From Streptomyces griseoincarnatus (GTDB lineage Bacteria; Actinomycetota; Actinomycetes; Streptomycetales; Streptomycetaceae): a stretch of DNA of 64,000 bases. The DNA lies in the NCBI GenBank assembly GCA_014649575.1, contig BMTH01000011.1, positions 62,001-126,000 of the forward strand, given 5' to 3'. This document shows positions 32,094 through 40,196 of this stretch, piece after piece. Under the pieces are notes generated by a model. It was not told the origin of the DNA and made no database searches. It saw nothing but the letters and a program-made list of their open reading frames with translations. Both the position numbers and the translations under genes were made by a program. Positions within the stretch are counted from its first letter, which is position 1, and the number at the start of each line of letters is the position of its first letter.

Positions 32094-33296
32094 TCATTCC
32101 CCCAGCAGGGCGTCCACGAAGGCCTCGGGCTCGAACGGCGCCAGGTCGTCCGCGCCCTCGCCGAGCCCGATCAGCTTGACCGGGACGCCCAGCTCGCGCT
32201 GGACGGCGACGACGATGCCGCCCTTGGCGGTGCCGTCGAGCTTGGTGAGCACGATGCCGGTGATGTCCACGACCTCGGCGAAGACCCGCGCCTGCACCAG
32301 ACCGTTCTGGCCGGTGGTGGCGTCGAGCACCAGCAGCACCTCGTCCAGCGGGGCCTGCTTCTCCACGACCCGCTTCACCTTGCCGAGCTCGTCCATGAGG
32401 CCCGTCTTGGTGTGCAGCCGGCCGGCGGTGTCGATGAGCACCGCGCCGGCGCTCATCTCCTTGCCCTCCTTGACCGCGTCGAACGCGACGGAGGCCGGGT
32501 CGCCGCCCTCAGGACCGCGCACGATGTGGGCGCCGACCCGCTCGCCCCAGGTCTGCAGCTGGTCGGCGGCGGCGGCGCGGAAGGTGTCGGCGGCGCCGAG
32601 GACGACGGTGTTGCCGTCGGCGACCAGGACCCTGGCGAGCTTGCCGGTGGTGGTGGTCTTGCCGGTGCCGTTGACGCCGACGACCATGACGACGCCGGGG
32701 CCTCCGTCGGGGTTCTCGGTGTGCACGGTGCGGTCCATCTGGGGACCGACCAGCGTGATCAGCTCCTCGCGGAGCAGCGCGCGCAGCTCCTCGGGGGTGC
32801 GGGTGCCGAGCACCATGACCCGCTCGCGCAGCCGCTCGACCAGCTCCTGGGTGGGCTGGACGCCGACGTCGGCGGTGAGCAGGGTGTCCTCGATCTCCTC
32901 CCAGGTGTCCTCGTCCAGGTGCTCTCGGGACAGCAGGGTGAGCAGGCCCTTGCCCAGGGCGTTCTGCGACCGGGACAGCCGGGCGCGCAGCCGGACCAGA
33001 CGGCCGGCGGTGGGCTCCGGGATCTCGATCTCGGGAGCCTCGGCGGCGGGCGGTTCCTCGATGACGACGGGACCGGCGCCCGCCGGAAGATCAACCTCCT
33101 CGATGGTGCGCCGCGGTTCCTCCCGCGGCGTCTCGGCCTCTTCGCCGACGTGCGGCTCGGCCGGCGGGGCGGTGATGTCGGGCGCGGCGGGCGGCGGCGG
33201 GGGCAGCGGCTTCTTGCGCCGGCTCCCGACGATCAGCCCGCCGAGCGTGCCGAGCACGACCACGGCGATGACTACAGCAAGGATGACGATGTCCAT
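32094..33296 (-). CDS. ftsY: Signal recognition particle receptor FtsY
   Basis: A 400-residue SRP receptor. The N-terminal hydrophobic helix (DIVILAVVIAVVVLGTLGGL) anchors it to the membrane, followed by an acidic/proline-rich A region to about residue 90. The NG domain has GVNGTGKTTTTGKLA, DTAGRLHTKTGLMDEL and TKLDGTAKGG. It docks Ffh-ribosome complexes. ATG 33296 fits the anchor; the frame extends seven codons upstream. Confidence 0.97.
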   Translation of the reverse strand: MDIVILAVVIAVVVLGTLGGLIVGSRRKKPLPPPPPAAPDITAPPAEPHVGEEAETPREEPRRTIEEVDLPAGAGPVVIEEPPAAEAPEIEIPEPTAGRLVRLRARLSRSQNALGKGLLTLLSREHLDEDTWEEIEDTLLTADVGVQPTQELVERLRERVMVLGTRTPEELRALLREELITLVGPQMDRTVHTENPDGGPGVVMVVGVNGTGKTTTTGKLARVLVADGNTVVLGAADTFRAAAADQLQTWGERVGAHIVRGPEGGDPASVAFDAVKEGKEMSAGAVLIDTAGRLHTKTGLMDELGKVKRVVEKQAPLDEVLLVLDATTGQNGLVQARVFAEVVDITGIVLTKLDGTAKGGIVVAVQRELGVPVKLIGLGEGADDLAPFEPEAFVDALLGE

Positions 33297-33365
33297 AACC
33301 CGTCCAGTATCAGCCATGCTCCCCCCACGCCCCCCATACAGACGCGCGCCGTCCGAGGCGCGACA

Positions 33366-33482
33366 GGGGCGCGGGGAACTGCGCGCTCAGCCCCGGCGGA
33401 CGCCGCACCTCACAACTCCACGGCGACCGCCGCTCCCTGAGAGCCGCGGGGAACTGGGCGATCAGCCCTCACCCACCCGCAC
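33366..33482 (+). repeat. Two copies of a Streptomyces-type GCGGGGAACTG intergenic repeat
   Basis: Copy 1 (33366-33408) has GCGCGGGGAACTGCGCG then CTCAGCCCC; copy 2 (33442-33482) has GCGGGGAACTGGGCG then ATCAGCCCT. Both end in a GCAC near a Pro-rich-type C run. From memory, sequences of this shape recur between genes in many Streptomyces genomes. Confidence 0.6.
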
Positions 33483-33500
33483 CTACCCCGGACACGCCGC

Positions 33501-33532
33501 CGCCCCGGCTCGGACAACACCGAACCGGGGCG
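33501..33532. terminator. Hairpin downstream of glcP
   Basis: CGCCCCGGcTCGG pairs with CCGAaCCGGGGCG through 12 of 13 positions around a six-base loop. It lies 78 bases after the glcP stop. Confidence 0.6.
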
Positions 33533-33610
33533 GGTGGGGGGTGGCGCACACGAGGGGCGGGGCAGCGGGGAGGTGACCCCACCCCTCGGGTCCAAGGGGG
33601 CAGAGGGGCG

Positions 33611-35029
33611 TCAGCCCATCTCCTCCAGCCGCTTGCCCTTCGTCTCCTTCACGAACTTCAGCACGAACGGAATCGACAGCGCCGCGAACACCGTGTAGAT
33701 CACGTACGTGAAGGACAGGTTCCAGTCCGCCAGCGACGGGAAGCTCGCGGTGATCGCCCAGTTGGCGATCCACTGAGCCGCCGCGGCCACACCGAGCGCC
33801 GCCGCCCGGAGCCGGTTCGGGAACATCTCGCCGAGCATGACCCACACGACCACACCCCACGACAGGGCGAAGAAGAGGACGAAGACGTGGGCCGCGATCA
33901 GGGCCACCCAGCCCTGCGTGGCGGGCAGCTGACCGTCGACGAGGTTCGAGGAGAACGCCCAGGCCTCGAGCGCGAGACCGATCACCATGCCGACGGAGCC
34001 GATGATGGCCAGCGGCCGGCGGCCGACGCGGTCGACGAAGATCATCGCGATGACGGTGCCGACGATGTTGATGATCGACGTGGTGAACGAGTAGAAGAAC
34101 GAGTCCGACGGGTCGACGCCGACCGACTGCCACAGCGTGGCGGAGTAGTAGAACGCGACGTTGATGCCGACGAACTGCTGGAACACCGAGAGGCCGATGC
34201 CGACCCAGACGATCGGCTTGAAGAAGAAGCTCCCGCCGAGCAGGTCCTTGAAGCTGGACTTCTCCTCGCGGCGCATGCCGGTCTCGATCTCGGTGACGCG
34301 CGCGTCGAGGTCGACCTCGCTGCCCTCGACCTCGGAGAGGATCTGGCGGGCGCGCTCGTGCTTGCCGACGGAGATCAGGTAGCGGGGCGACTCGGGGATG
34401 GCGAAGGAGAGCAGGCCGTAGAGGACGGCGGGGATCACCATGACGCCGAGCATGACCTGCCAGGCCTCCAGGCCCATCAGCTCACCGCGCTGGTCGCCGT
34501 CGGCGGCGTTCAGGATGCCCCAGTTGACGAGCTGGGAGACGGCGATGCCGATGACGATCGCGGCCTGCTGGAAGGAGCCGAGCCGGCCGCGGTAGGCGGG
34601 CGGGGCCACCTCGGCGATGTAGGCCGGGCCGATGACGGAGGCCATGCCGATGGCGAAGCCGCCGACGACCCGCCAGAAGGCGAGGTCCCACAGCGCGAAG
34701 GGCAGCGCGGAGCCGACGGCGCTGACCGTGAAGAGGACCGCGGCGATCTGCATGCAGCGGATGCGTCCGATGCGGTCGGCTATCCGGCCGGCGGTGGCGG
34801 CGCCGATGGCACAGCCGATCAGCGCGATGGCGATGACCTGGGCGAGCGCGGCGGAGCCGACGTCGTAGCGGTCGCGGATCGCCTCGACCGCGCCGTTGAT
34901 CACGGAGCTGTCGTAGCCGAAGAGGAAGCCGCCCATGGCGGCGGCAGCGGTGATGAAGATGACATGCCCGAGATGTTCGGGGTGAGCCGTCCTGGCTCCT
35001 GACGCTTGTGCCTGCGCGGTGCTGGTCAC
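33611..35029 (-). CDS. glcP: Glucose/sugar permease GlcP (MFS sugar porter)
   Basis: A 472-residue major-facilitator sugar-proton symporter with twelve membrane spans, matching GlcP, the main glucose uptake system of S. coelicolor. Family signatures: FLFGYDSSVINGA in TM1, RIADRIGR, PAYRGRLGSFQQ after TM5, PESPRYL after TM6 and VDRVGRRPL. The GTG at 35029 has GAGGAG five bases upstream and gives the known length; the frame to 35152 reads through the promoter. Monocistronic; a palindrome sits inside its promoter. Confidence 0.93.
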   Translation of the reverse strand: MTSTAQAQASGARTAHPEHLGHVIFITAAAAMGGFLFGYDSSVINGAVEAIRDRYDVGSAALAQVIAIALIGCAIGAATAGRIADRIGRIRCMQIAAVLFTVSAVGSALPFALWDLAFWRVVGGFAIGMASVIGPAYIAEVAPPAYRGRLGSFQQAAIVIGIAVSQLVNWGILNAADGDQRGELMGLEAWQVMLGVMVIPAVLYGLLSFAIPESPRYLISVGKHERARQILSEVEGSEVDLDARVTEIETGMRREEKSSFKDLLGGSFFFKPIVWVGIGLSVFQQFVGINVAFYYSATLWQSVGVDPSDSFFYSFTTSIINIVGTVIAMIFVDRVGRRPLAIIGSVGMVIGLALEAWAFSSNLVDGQLPATQGWVALIAAHVFVLFFALSWGVVVWVMLGEMFPNRLRAAALGVAAAAQWIANWAITASFPSLADWNLSFTYVIYTVFAALSIPFVLKFVKETKGKRLEEMG

Positions 35030-35124
35030 GTGTACTCCTCGGGCCACCGGCAACATCGCCGGGTGGGGGGTCAGCCCTTCAAGGTTTCTGCCATAGGCAC
35101 CTGAAGGTAAAAACAACATTGCAG

Positions 35125-35152
35125 AGACTATGTCTTCAATTCTTGAAGTCAA
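35125..35152 (-). promoter_or_regulatory. glcP promoter with embedded palindromic operator
   Basis: On the minus strand -35 TTGACT (35147-35152), spacer 16, -10 TAGTCT (35125-35130). The palindrome CTTCAA-TTC-TTGAAG occupies 35134-35148, overlapping the -35 and filling the spacer. A third CTTGAAG-like copy lies near 35217. This position predicts repression, most simply relieved by sugar. Confidence 0.7.
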
Positions 35153-35236
35153 TAGGTCGTCGGCTGTGAGTTACGAGACGCAGGAGCCCGGGGTCGGACC
35201 CACCAAGGGTTCACATCTTGAAGAGTTTGAGCCGCT

Positions 35237-38200
35237 TCAGCGCAGACGCTGGCTGATGACCTTGGACACGCCGTCGCCCTGCATGGAGACGCCGTACAGC
35301 GCGTCGGCGACCTCCATGGTGCGCTTCTGGTGCGTGATCACGATCAGCTGCGAGGCCTCCTGCAGCTCCTGCATGATCCGGATCAGCCGCTGGAGGTTGG
35401 TGTCGTCGAGGGCGGCCTCGACCTCGTCCATCACGTAGAACGGGCTGGGCCGCGCCTTGAAGATCGACACGAGCAGCGCCACCGCGGTCAGCGACCGCTC
35501 GCCGCCCGACAGCAGCGACAGCCGCTTGACCTTCTTGCCCGGCGGACGCGCCTCGACGTCCACGCCCGTGGTGAGCATGTTGTCGGGGTCGGTCAGCACC
35601 AGGCGTCCCTCGCCGCCCGGGAAGAGCCGCGAGAAGACGCCCTCGAACTCCCGGGCCGTGTCCCGGTAGGCCTCGGTGAAGACCTGCTCGACGCGTTCGT
35701 CGACCTCCTTGACGACCTGGAGCAGGTCCGCGCGCGTCTTCTTCAGGTCCTCCAGCTGCTCGCTGAGGAACTGGTGGCGTTCCTCCAGCGCCGCGAACTC
35801 CTCAAGGGCGAGCGGGTTGACCTTGCCGAGCTGCTGGTAGGCGCGCTCGGCGGCCTTCAGCCGCTTCTCCTGCTCGGCCCGCACGAAGGGACGGGGCTGG
35901 TTACGCGGATGCTCCGGATCCTCCGGAAGCTGTTCGCCGTCGGCGGGGGGCGAGGGCGGTACGAGCTGGTGCGGGCCGTACTCCCCCACCAGCCCGGCCG
36001 GTTCGACACCCAGTTCCTCCAGCGCCTTCGCCTCCAGCTGCTCCATCCGCAGCCGTTTCTCGGCGCCGAGTACCTCCCCGCGGTGAACCGAATCCGTCAA
36101 CTTGTCGAGTTCCGCCTTGAGATCGCGTCCCTCGCCGCGGGCGCGGGCGAGTTCCTCCTCGCGGCGGGCCTTGGCGGCCTCGGCGGCGGTGCGCTCCTCG
36201 GCGGCGCGGGACAGGGACACCTCGACGTGCGCGAGCAGCTGGCGGGCGCCCGCGGCGACGGCGGCGGCGACCTCCGCCTCGTGGCGCAGCCGGGCGCGAC
36301 GCTGCTCGGCACGCGCGCGTGCCTCACGTTCCGCGCGGGCGGCCCGGTCCAGGGAGTCGGCCCGCCCGGCCAGCCCCTTCACCCGCTCCTCGTGCGTACG
36401 GACCTGGAGGCGGGCCTCCATCTCGGTCTGGCGGGCGTTGGCCCCGTCGGCGGCGAGCCGGTCACGCACGGAGGTGTCGGGCTCCTCCTCGAACGGCAGC
36501 TCCTCGGCCGCCTCGAGCCGCTCGGCCAGTTCTTCCACCTCGGCGAGCGCCTTGTCGAGGGCCTCCTGCGCGCGTTCGGCGGCGGCACCGGCGCGTTCGG
36601 CCTCTCCGGCGGCGCCGCGCGCCTGTCCGGCGAGGCGGCCGAGCTGCTGGGCCACGGCGGACTTCTCCCGGTCGGCGGCCCGGCGCCGCTCCCCCAGCTC
36701 CTCCACGAGGGCCGCGCACTCCCGGCGCCGGGCCGATGCCGCCTCCTGCGCCTCTGCCAGCTCCTCGCAGCGCACCCCGAGCTCCTCCAGCTCGGCGGCG
36801 GCCTCGTCGACGGACGCCTGCACCTCCAGCAGGCTGGGGGCGCCGGCCGAGCCGCCGTGCGCGAAGTGTGCGCCGAGCAGGTCGCCCTCGGCGGTGACGG
36901 CCGTGAGGCCGGGCCGGGCGTGGACGAGTTCCTCGGCGTCCTCGAGGGTGGTGACGACGACGGTGTTGTGCAGGAGCCGTCGTACGGCCGACATGAGGTC
37001 GTCGGGGCCGCTGACGAGGCGCTCCGCGGGGAGGGGGGTGCGCGCTCCGGGCAGGAGGGCTCCGGAGGGAGTGGCGGGTGCGGATGCTTCGTGGCCGGAC
37101 GCGCCGTTCCCCGCGCCCCCGGAGGGGACTTCGTGCGCGGTGTCGGAGAACGGGCCGGCCAGGAGGAGAGCGGCCCGGCCCGCGTCCTGTTTGCGCAGGA
37201 GCCGGATCGCGTCGGCCGCGGCGGACGGGGAGGAGACCGCGAGGGCGTCCGCCGCCGCGCCGAACGCGGCCGCGAGCGGTACCTCGTAGCCGGGCGTCAC
37301 CGTCAGCAGTTCCGCGGCCGGGCCCAGCAGCCCGGTGAGGCTGTCCTTCGCGCCGAGCAGCGCGCCGGTTCCGTCCTTGCGGCGCAGGCCGAGCGCCAGG
37401 GCCTCGTGGCGTGCCTGGGTCGCGGCGCGTTTCCGCTCCGCGGCGGTGACCGCCTCGCGCGCGGCGGTCAGGGCGGCCTCGGCCTCGGCGAGTCCGCGCT
37501 TGGCCTCCTCGTGCCGCTCGGCGAGTTCCGCGTCGCCCGCGTCGAGTCCGTCGACCTCCGTCTGGAGGGCCTCGTACTCCTCCTGGGCGGCCACGGCGCG
37601 CTGCCGTGCCTCGTCGCGGGCGGCGGCGAGGCGTTCGATCTCGGCCTGGGCGGCGGCGGCGCGGGAGCGGGCGGCACCGACCTGGCCCTTGAGCCGGGCG
37701 AGACCCTCGCGCCGGTCGGCGATGGCGCGGGCGACGTCCTTGAGGCGCCGTTCCTCCTGGGCGAGTTCGCGCTCCAGTTCGGCGCGGTGGGCGACGGTGT
37801 CCTCCAGCGCGCGTTCTGCCGCCTCGAGCGCGGCCTCCAGTTCGGCCTCCTGCTCGCGGATGCGGGCGGCCTCGCGCTCCATGTCCTCGGGGTCCCGGCC
37901 GCGCTGCTCCTCGGGGGGCGCGGAGGTGGCGCTCTTCACACGCGCGTCGGCCAGCGAAATGGTGCCGCGCACGCGTTCGGCGAGCTGGGAGAGCTCGTAC
38001 CAGGTCTGCTGGGCGTTCTGCAGCCGCGGGGTGAGGCGGCGGACCTCGTCCTCCAGGAGCGCCTCGCGCTGAAGGGCCTTCCTCAGCTCGGCCTCGGCCG
38101 CCTCCTTGCGCTGTTTGAGGGCGGCCTCGTCGGCGATCTCGGCCTGGAGCGCCTCGCGCAGCGTGACGAGGTCGTCGGCGAGGAGGCGCAGGCGGGCGTC

Positions 38201-38869
38201 GCGCAGGTCGGCCTGGATGACGGCGGCGCGGCGGGCGACGGCGGCCTGGCGGCCGAGCGGCTTGAGCTGGCGGCGGAGTTCGTCGGTGAGGTCCTGGACG
38301 CGCGCGAGGTTGGCCTGCATCGCGTCCAGTTTGCGCAGCGCCTTCTCCTTGCGCTTGCGGTGCTTGAGGACGCCGGCCGCCTCCTCGATGAAGGCGCGGC
38401 GGCCCATGGGGTCGGCGTGCAGGACGGAGTCGAGCTGGCCCTGGCCGACGATGACGTGCATCTCGCGGCCGATGCCGGAGTCGGAGAGCAGTTCCTGGAT
38501 GTCCAGCAGGCGGCAGGTGTCGCCGTTGATCTGGTACTCGCTGCCGCCGTTGCGGAACATGATCCGCGTGATGGTGACCTCGGCGTACTCGATGGGGAGG
38601 GCCCCGTCGGAGTTGTCGATGGTGAGGGACACCTCGGCGCGGCCGAGCGGCGGGCGGCCAGTGGTGCCGGCGAAGATGACGTCCTCCATCTTGCCGCCGC
38701 GCAGCGACTTGGCGCCCTGCTCGCCCATGACCCAGCTGAGCGCGTCCACCACGTTGGACTTGCCCGAGCCGTTCGGACCGACGACGCACGTGATGCCCGG
38801 TTCGAACCGGAGCGTGGTCGCCGAGGCGAACGACTTGAAGCCGCGGAGGGTCAGGGCCTTGAGGTGCAC
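35237..38869 (-). CDS. smc: Chromosome segregation ATPase SMC
   Basis: A 1210-residue SMC protein that compacts and segregates chromosomes with ScpA/ScpB. Walker A is GPNGSGKSNVV (31-41). Long coiled coils (about 170-500 and 680-1000) flank the hinge at about 505-670. The hinge loop carries a Gly/Ser/Ala-rich insert (residues about 590-625). The C-terminal head has the signature LSGGERSLTAVALL and Walker B FYVMDEVEAALDD. GTG 38869 is the conserved start. The antisense strand carries a 1199-codon open frame that is a composition artefact. Confidence 0.97.
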   Translation of the reverse strand: MHLKALTLRGFKSFASATTLRFEPGITCVVGPNGSGKSNVVDALSWVMGEQGAKSLRGGKMEDVIFAGTTGRPPLGRAEVSLTIDNSDGALPIEYAEVTITRIMFRNGGSEYQINGDTCRLLDIQELLSDSGIGREMHVIVGQGQLDSVLHADPMGRRAFIEEAAGVLKHRKRKEKALRKLDAMQANLARVQDLTDELRRQLKPLGRQAAVARRAAVIQADLRDARLRLLADDLVTLREALQAEIADEAALKQRKEAAEAELRKALQREALLEDEVRRLTPRLQNAQQTWYELSQLAERVRGTISLADARVKSATSAPPEEQRGRDPEDMEREAARIREQEAELEAALEAAERALEDTVAHRAELERELAQEERRLKDVARAIADRREGLARLKGQVGAARSRAAAAQAEIERLAAARDEARQRAVAAQEEYEALQTEVDGLDAGDAELAERHEEAKRGLAEAEAALTAAREAVTAAERKRAATQARHEALALGLRRKDGTGALLGAKDSLTGLLGPAAELLTVTPGYEVPLAAAFGAAADALAVSSPSAAADAIRLLRKQDAGRAALLLAGPFSDTAHEVPSGGAGNGASGHEASAPATPSGALLPGARTPLPAERLVSGPDDLMSAVRRLLHNTVVVTTLEDAEELVHARPGLTAVTAEGDLLGAHFAHGGSAGAPSLLEVQASVDEAAAELEELGVRCEELAEAQEAASARRRECAALVEELGERRRAADREKSAVAQQLGRLAGQARGAAGEAERAGAAAERAQEALDKALAEVEELAERLEAAEELPFEEEPDTSVRDRLAADGANARQTEMEARLQVRTHEERVKGLAGRADSLDRAARAEREARARAEQRRARLRHEAEVAAAVAAGARQLLAHVEVSLSRAAEERTAAEAAKARREEELARARGEGRDLKAELDKLTDSVHRGEVLGAEKRLRMEQLEAKALEELGVEPAGLVGEYGPHQLVPPSPPADGEQLPEDPEHPRNQPRPFVRAEQEKRLKAAERAYQQLGKVNPLALEEFAALEERHQFLSEQLEDLKKTRADLLQVVKEVDERVEQVFTEAYRDTAREFEGVFSRLFPGGEGRLVLTDPDNMLTTGVDVEARPPGKKVKRLSLLSGGERSLTAVALLVSIFKARPSPFYVMDEVEAALDDTNLQRLIRIMQELQEASQLIVITHQKRTMEVADALYGVSMQGDGVSKVISQRLR

Positions 38870-39063
38870 GCCGTCGGACTCTACCCGGCGGGCATGTCTC
38901 ACTCCATGAGCGCGCGGTTTCGCGGGTGAACGCGCAGGGCATGCCAGACGTTGAGAAGGTGAAAAGGTGCGCGGGACAGAGAGTGCGCCGCGCGGGGGTC
39001 GCGGGGGTCAACCGCGGACAGACGGCAGGCTCAGCGGTTCGGGACGCGGAGGGGTGAAGAAAG

Positions 39064-39085
39064 AAGGGACGCCGAAGCGTCCCTT
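39064..39085 (-). terminator. Rho-independent terminator with UUCG tetraloop
   Basis: Read on the minus strand: AAGGGACGC, TTCG, GCGTCCCTT, then CTTTCTT. A nine-bp stem with the highly stable UUCG loop and a T-rich tail, 74 bases after the end of the 67-residue gene. Confidence 0.85.
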
Positions 39086-39158
39086 GCAGTTCTGACTGCT
39101 CGGCGGTGGTGACGGGCAAGCCCGACCACTGCGGTGCTGTTCGTGGAGCGTGCAGTGA

Positions 39159-39362
39159 TCAGGTGAGCGCAGGCTCCGCCTGGTGTGCGTCAACGCTCTC
39201 CATGATCCTGTCGTGAGAAGCGGCAGCCTTCAGGGCGTCCTTCTCGGCCTGGATCCGCACGAGCTCGGATTCCAGGTCCTGGACGCGCTGCTGGAGCCGT
39301 CGCATCTCGGCGAGGAGTCGCGGGTCGGAGCCGCCGACGTAACCGAGAAGCGCCTTTGCCAT
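39159..39362 (-). CDS. Small coiled-coil protein, 67 aa, unknown function
   Basis: A 67-residue charged protein with a central coiled coil (EMRRLQQRVQDLESELVRIQ). There is no signal peptide or membrane segment. I recall similar small proteins upstream of smc in other streptomycetes, but no function. ATG 39362 has GGAGGACC at proper distance. It has its own terminator before smc. Coding is supported by codon bias and ribosome site; function unknown. Confidence 0.75.
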   Translation of the reverse strand: MAKALLGYVGGSDPRLLAEMRRLQQRVQDLESELVRIQAEKDALKAAASHDRIMESVDAHQAEPALT

Positions 39363-39739
39363 GATGGATGGTCCTCCACAATGAGTGACCGACCGATGCG
39401 GTGTGGGTCGTGAGGGATGAGCACCCGCGGTGCTTGGCAGGCCTGGAGTTGTGCTGCCGTTCAGCCATGCCAAACAGCTAAGGTGCGCGGGGCTTTCAGC
39501 GTCTCACCAAAAAGTTTGAGGGTCAACACGATCACGCCCCGTATTGGGGGACAACCGGGCGCATACGGCCGGACGGCGGCGGCGTCGCGTTCCTCGCGGG
39601 TCCTCGGGGCGTGGCGATCATCTTGGCGGGCGCAGTTGCCGCTGGCAAGCCGTTCGCTTCGATCACCAGGACTTTTTCCGTCCGGACGGTTCGCGGCGGG
39701 TCTTGTGCGGACCTCGGTACGCCCGCCCGGCAGGCGCCG
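39363..39739. other. Region between acyP and the small coiled-coil gene
   Basis: 377 bases with no supported gene. An AT-rich patch (about 39508-39520, CACCAAAAAGTTTG) lies 150 bases before the small gene and preceded by TTGACC on the minus strand, but the matching -10 (GACGCT) is poor. Frames crossing this region have no conserved sequence. Confidence 0.45.
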
Positions 39740-40021
39740 TCAGCGGATCGCGAAGCCGTCGTAGCCGCCGCGAGGTGTGTCCCAGATCTCGGTCACACCG
39801 TCCACGTGCCCGGGCGTGTCGCCGGCCTGGAGCCACTCCAGCAGTCGCTCGCAGCGGTCGCGGGGGCCCTCGGCGACCACCTGCACCCTGCCGTCTCCGA
39901 GATTCAGGGCGAAGCCCTGCAGGCAGCCGATCTCCAGGGCCTTGGCCCGGGTGAACCAGCGGAAGCCCACGCCCTGCACATGTCCACGGACCCAGGCAAC
40001 CAGTCGCACATCCTCGCTCAT
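39740..40021 (-). CDS. acyP: Acylphosphatase
   Basis: A 93-residue acylphosphatase hydrolysing carboxyl-phosphate bonds such as that of 1,3-bisphosphoglycerate. The active-site arginine and oxyanion loop are GHVQGVGFRWFT (residues 13-24) and the asparagine is in GFALNLGDGRVQVVAEG. Length and both motifs are canonical. It is monocistronic and divergent from the CAP-domain gene. Confidence 0.96.
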   Translation of the reverse strand: MSEDVRLVAWVRGHVQGVGFRWFTRAKALEIGCLQGFALNLGDGRVQVVAEGPRDRCERLLEWLQAGDTPGHVDGVTEIWDTPRGGYDGFAIR

Positions 40022-40196
40022 GCCTGCAACCTAACCGGACAAAGTCACACCGGGCACTCCTCCCCCTTGCGCCATGCGGTAGCGTCCCCACCCATGAATC
40101 TCATATGAAACTCACTCGTTCGTGTGAGTTTCGTGATCGTCGAGTTTCGGGCTGGTCGCGGGACGCGGCCGACCGCCAGGACGAGGAAGGCCATAC

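Larger units (their letters stand above)
33297..33610. other. ftsY-glcP intergenic region
   Basis: 314 bases between ftsY (start) and glcP (stop), same strand. It holds two copies of a GCGGGGAACTG repeat and a terminator for glcP, described separately. Frames here lack codon bias. Confidence 0.55.

Noticed and set aside
35330..38929. 1199-codon open frame on the plus strand opposite smc
   Set aside because: It is the mirror of a G+C-rich coding strand. The smc frame on the other strand has full SMC motifs, and the mirror is Leu/Gly/Arg/Val composition without domains.
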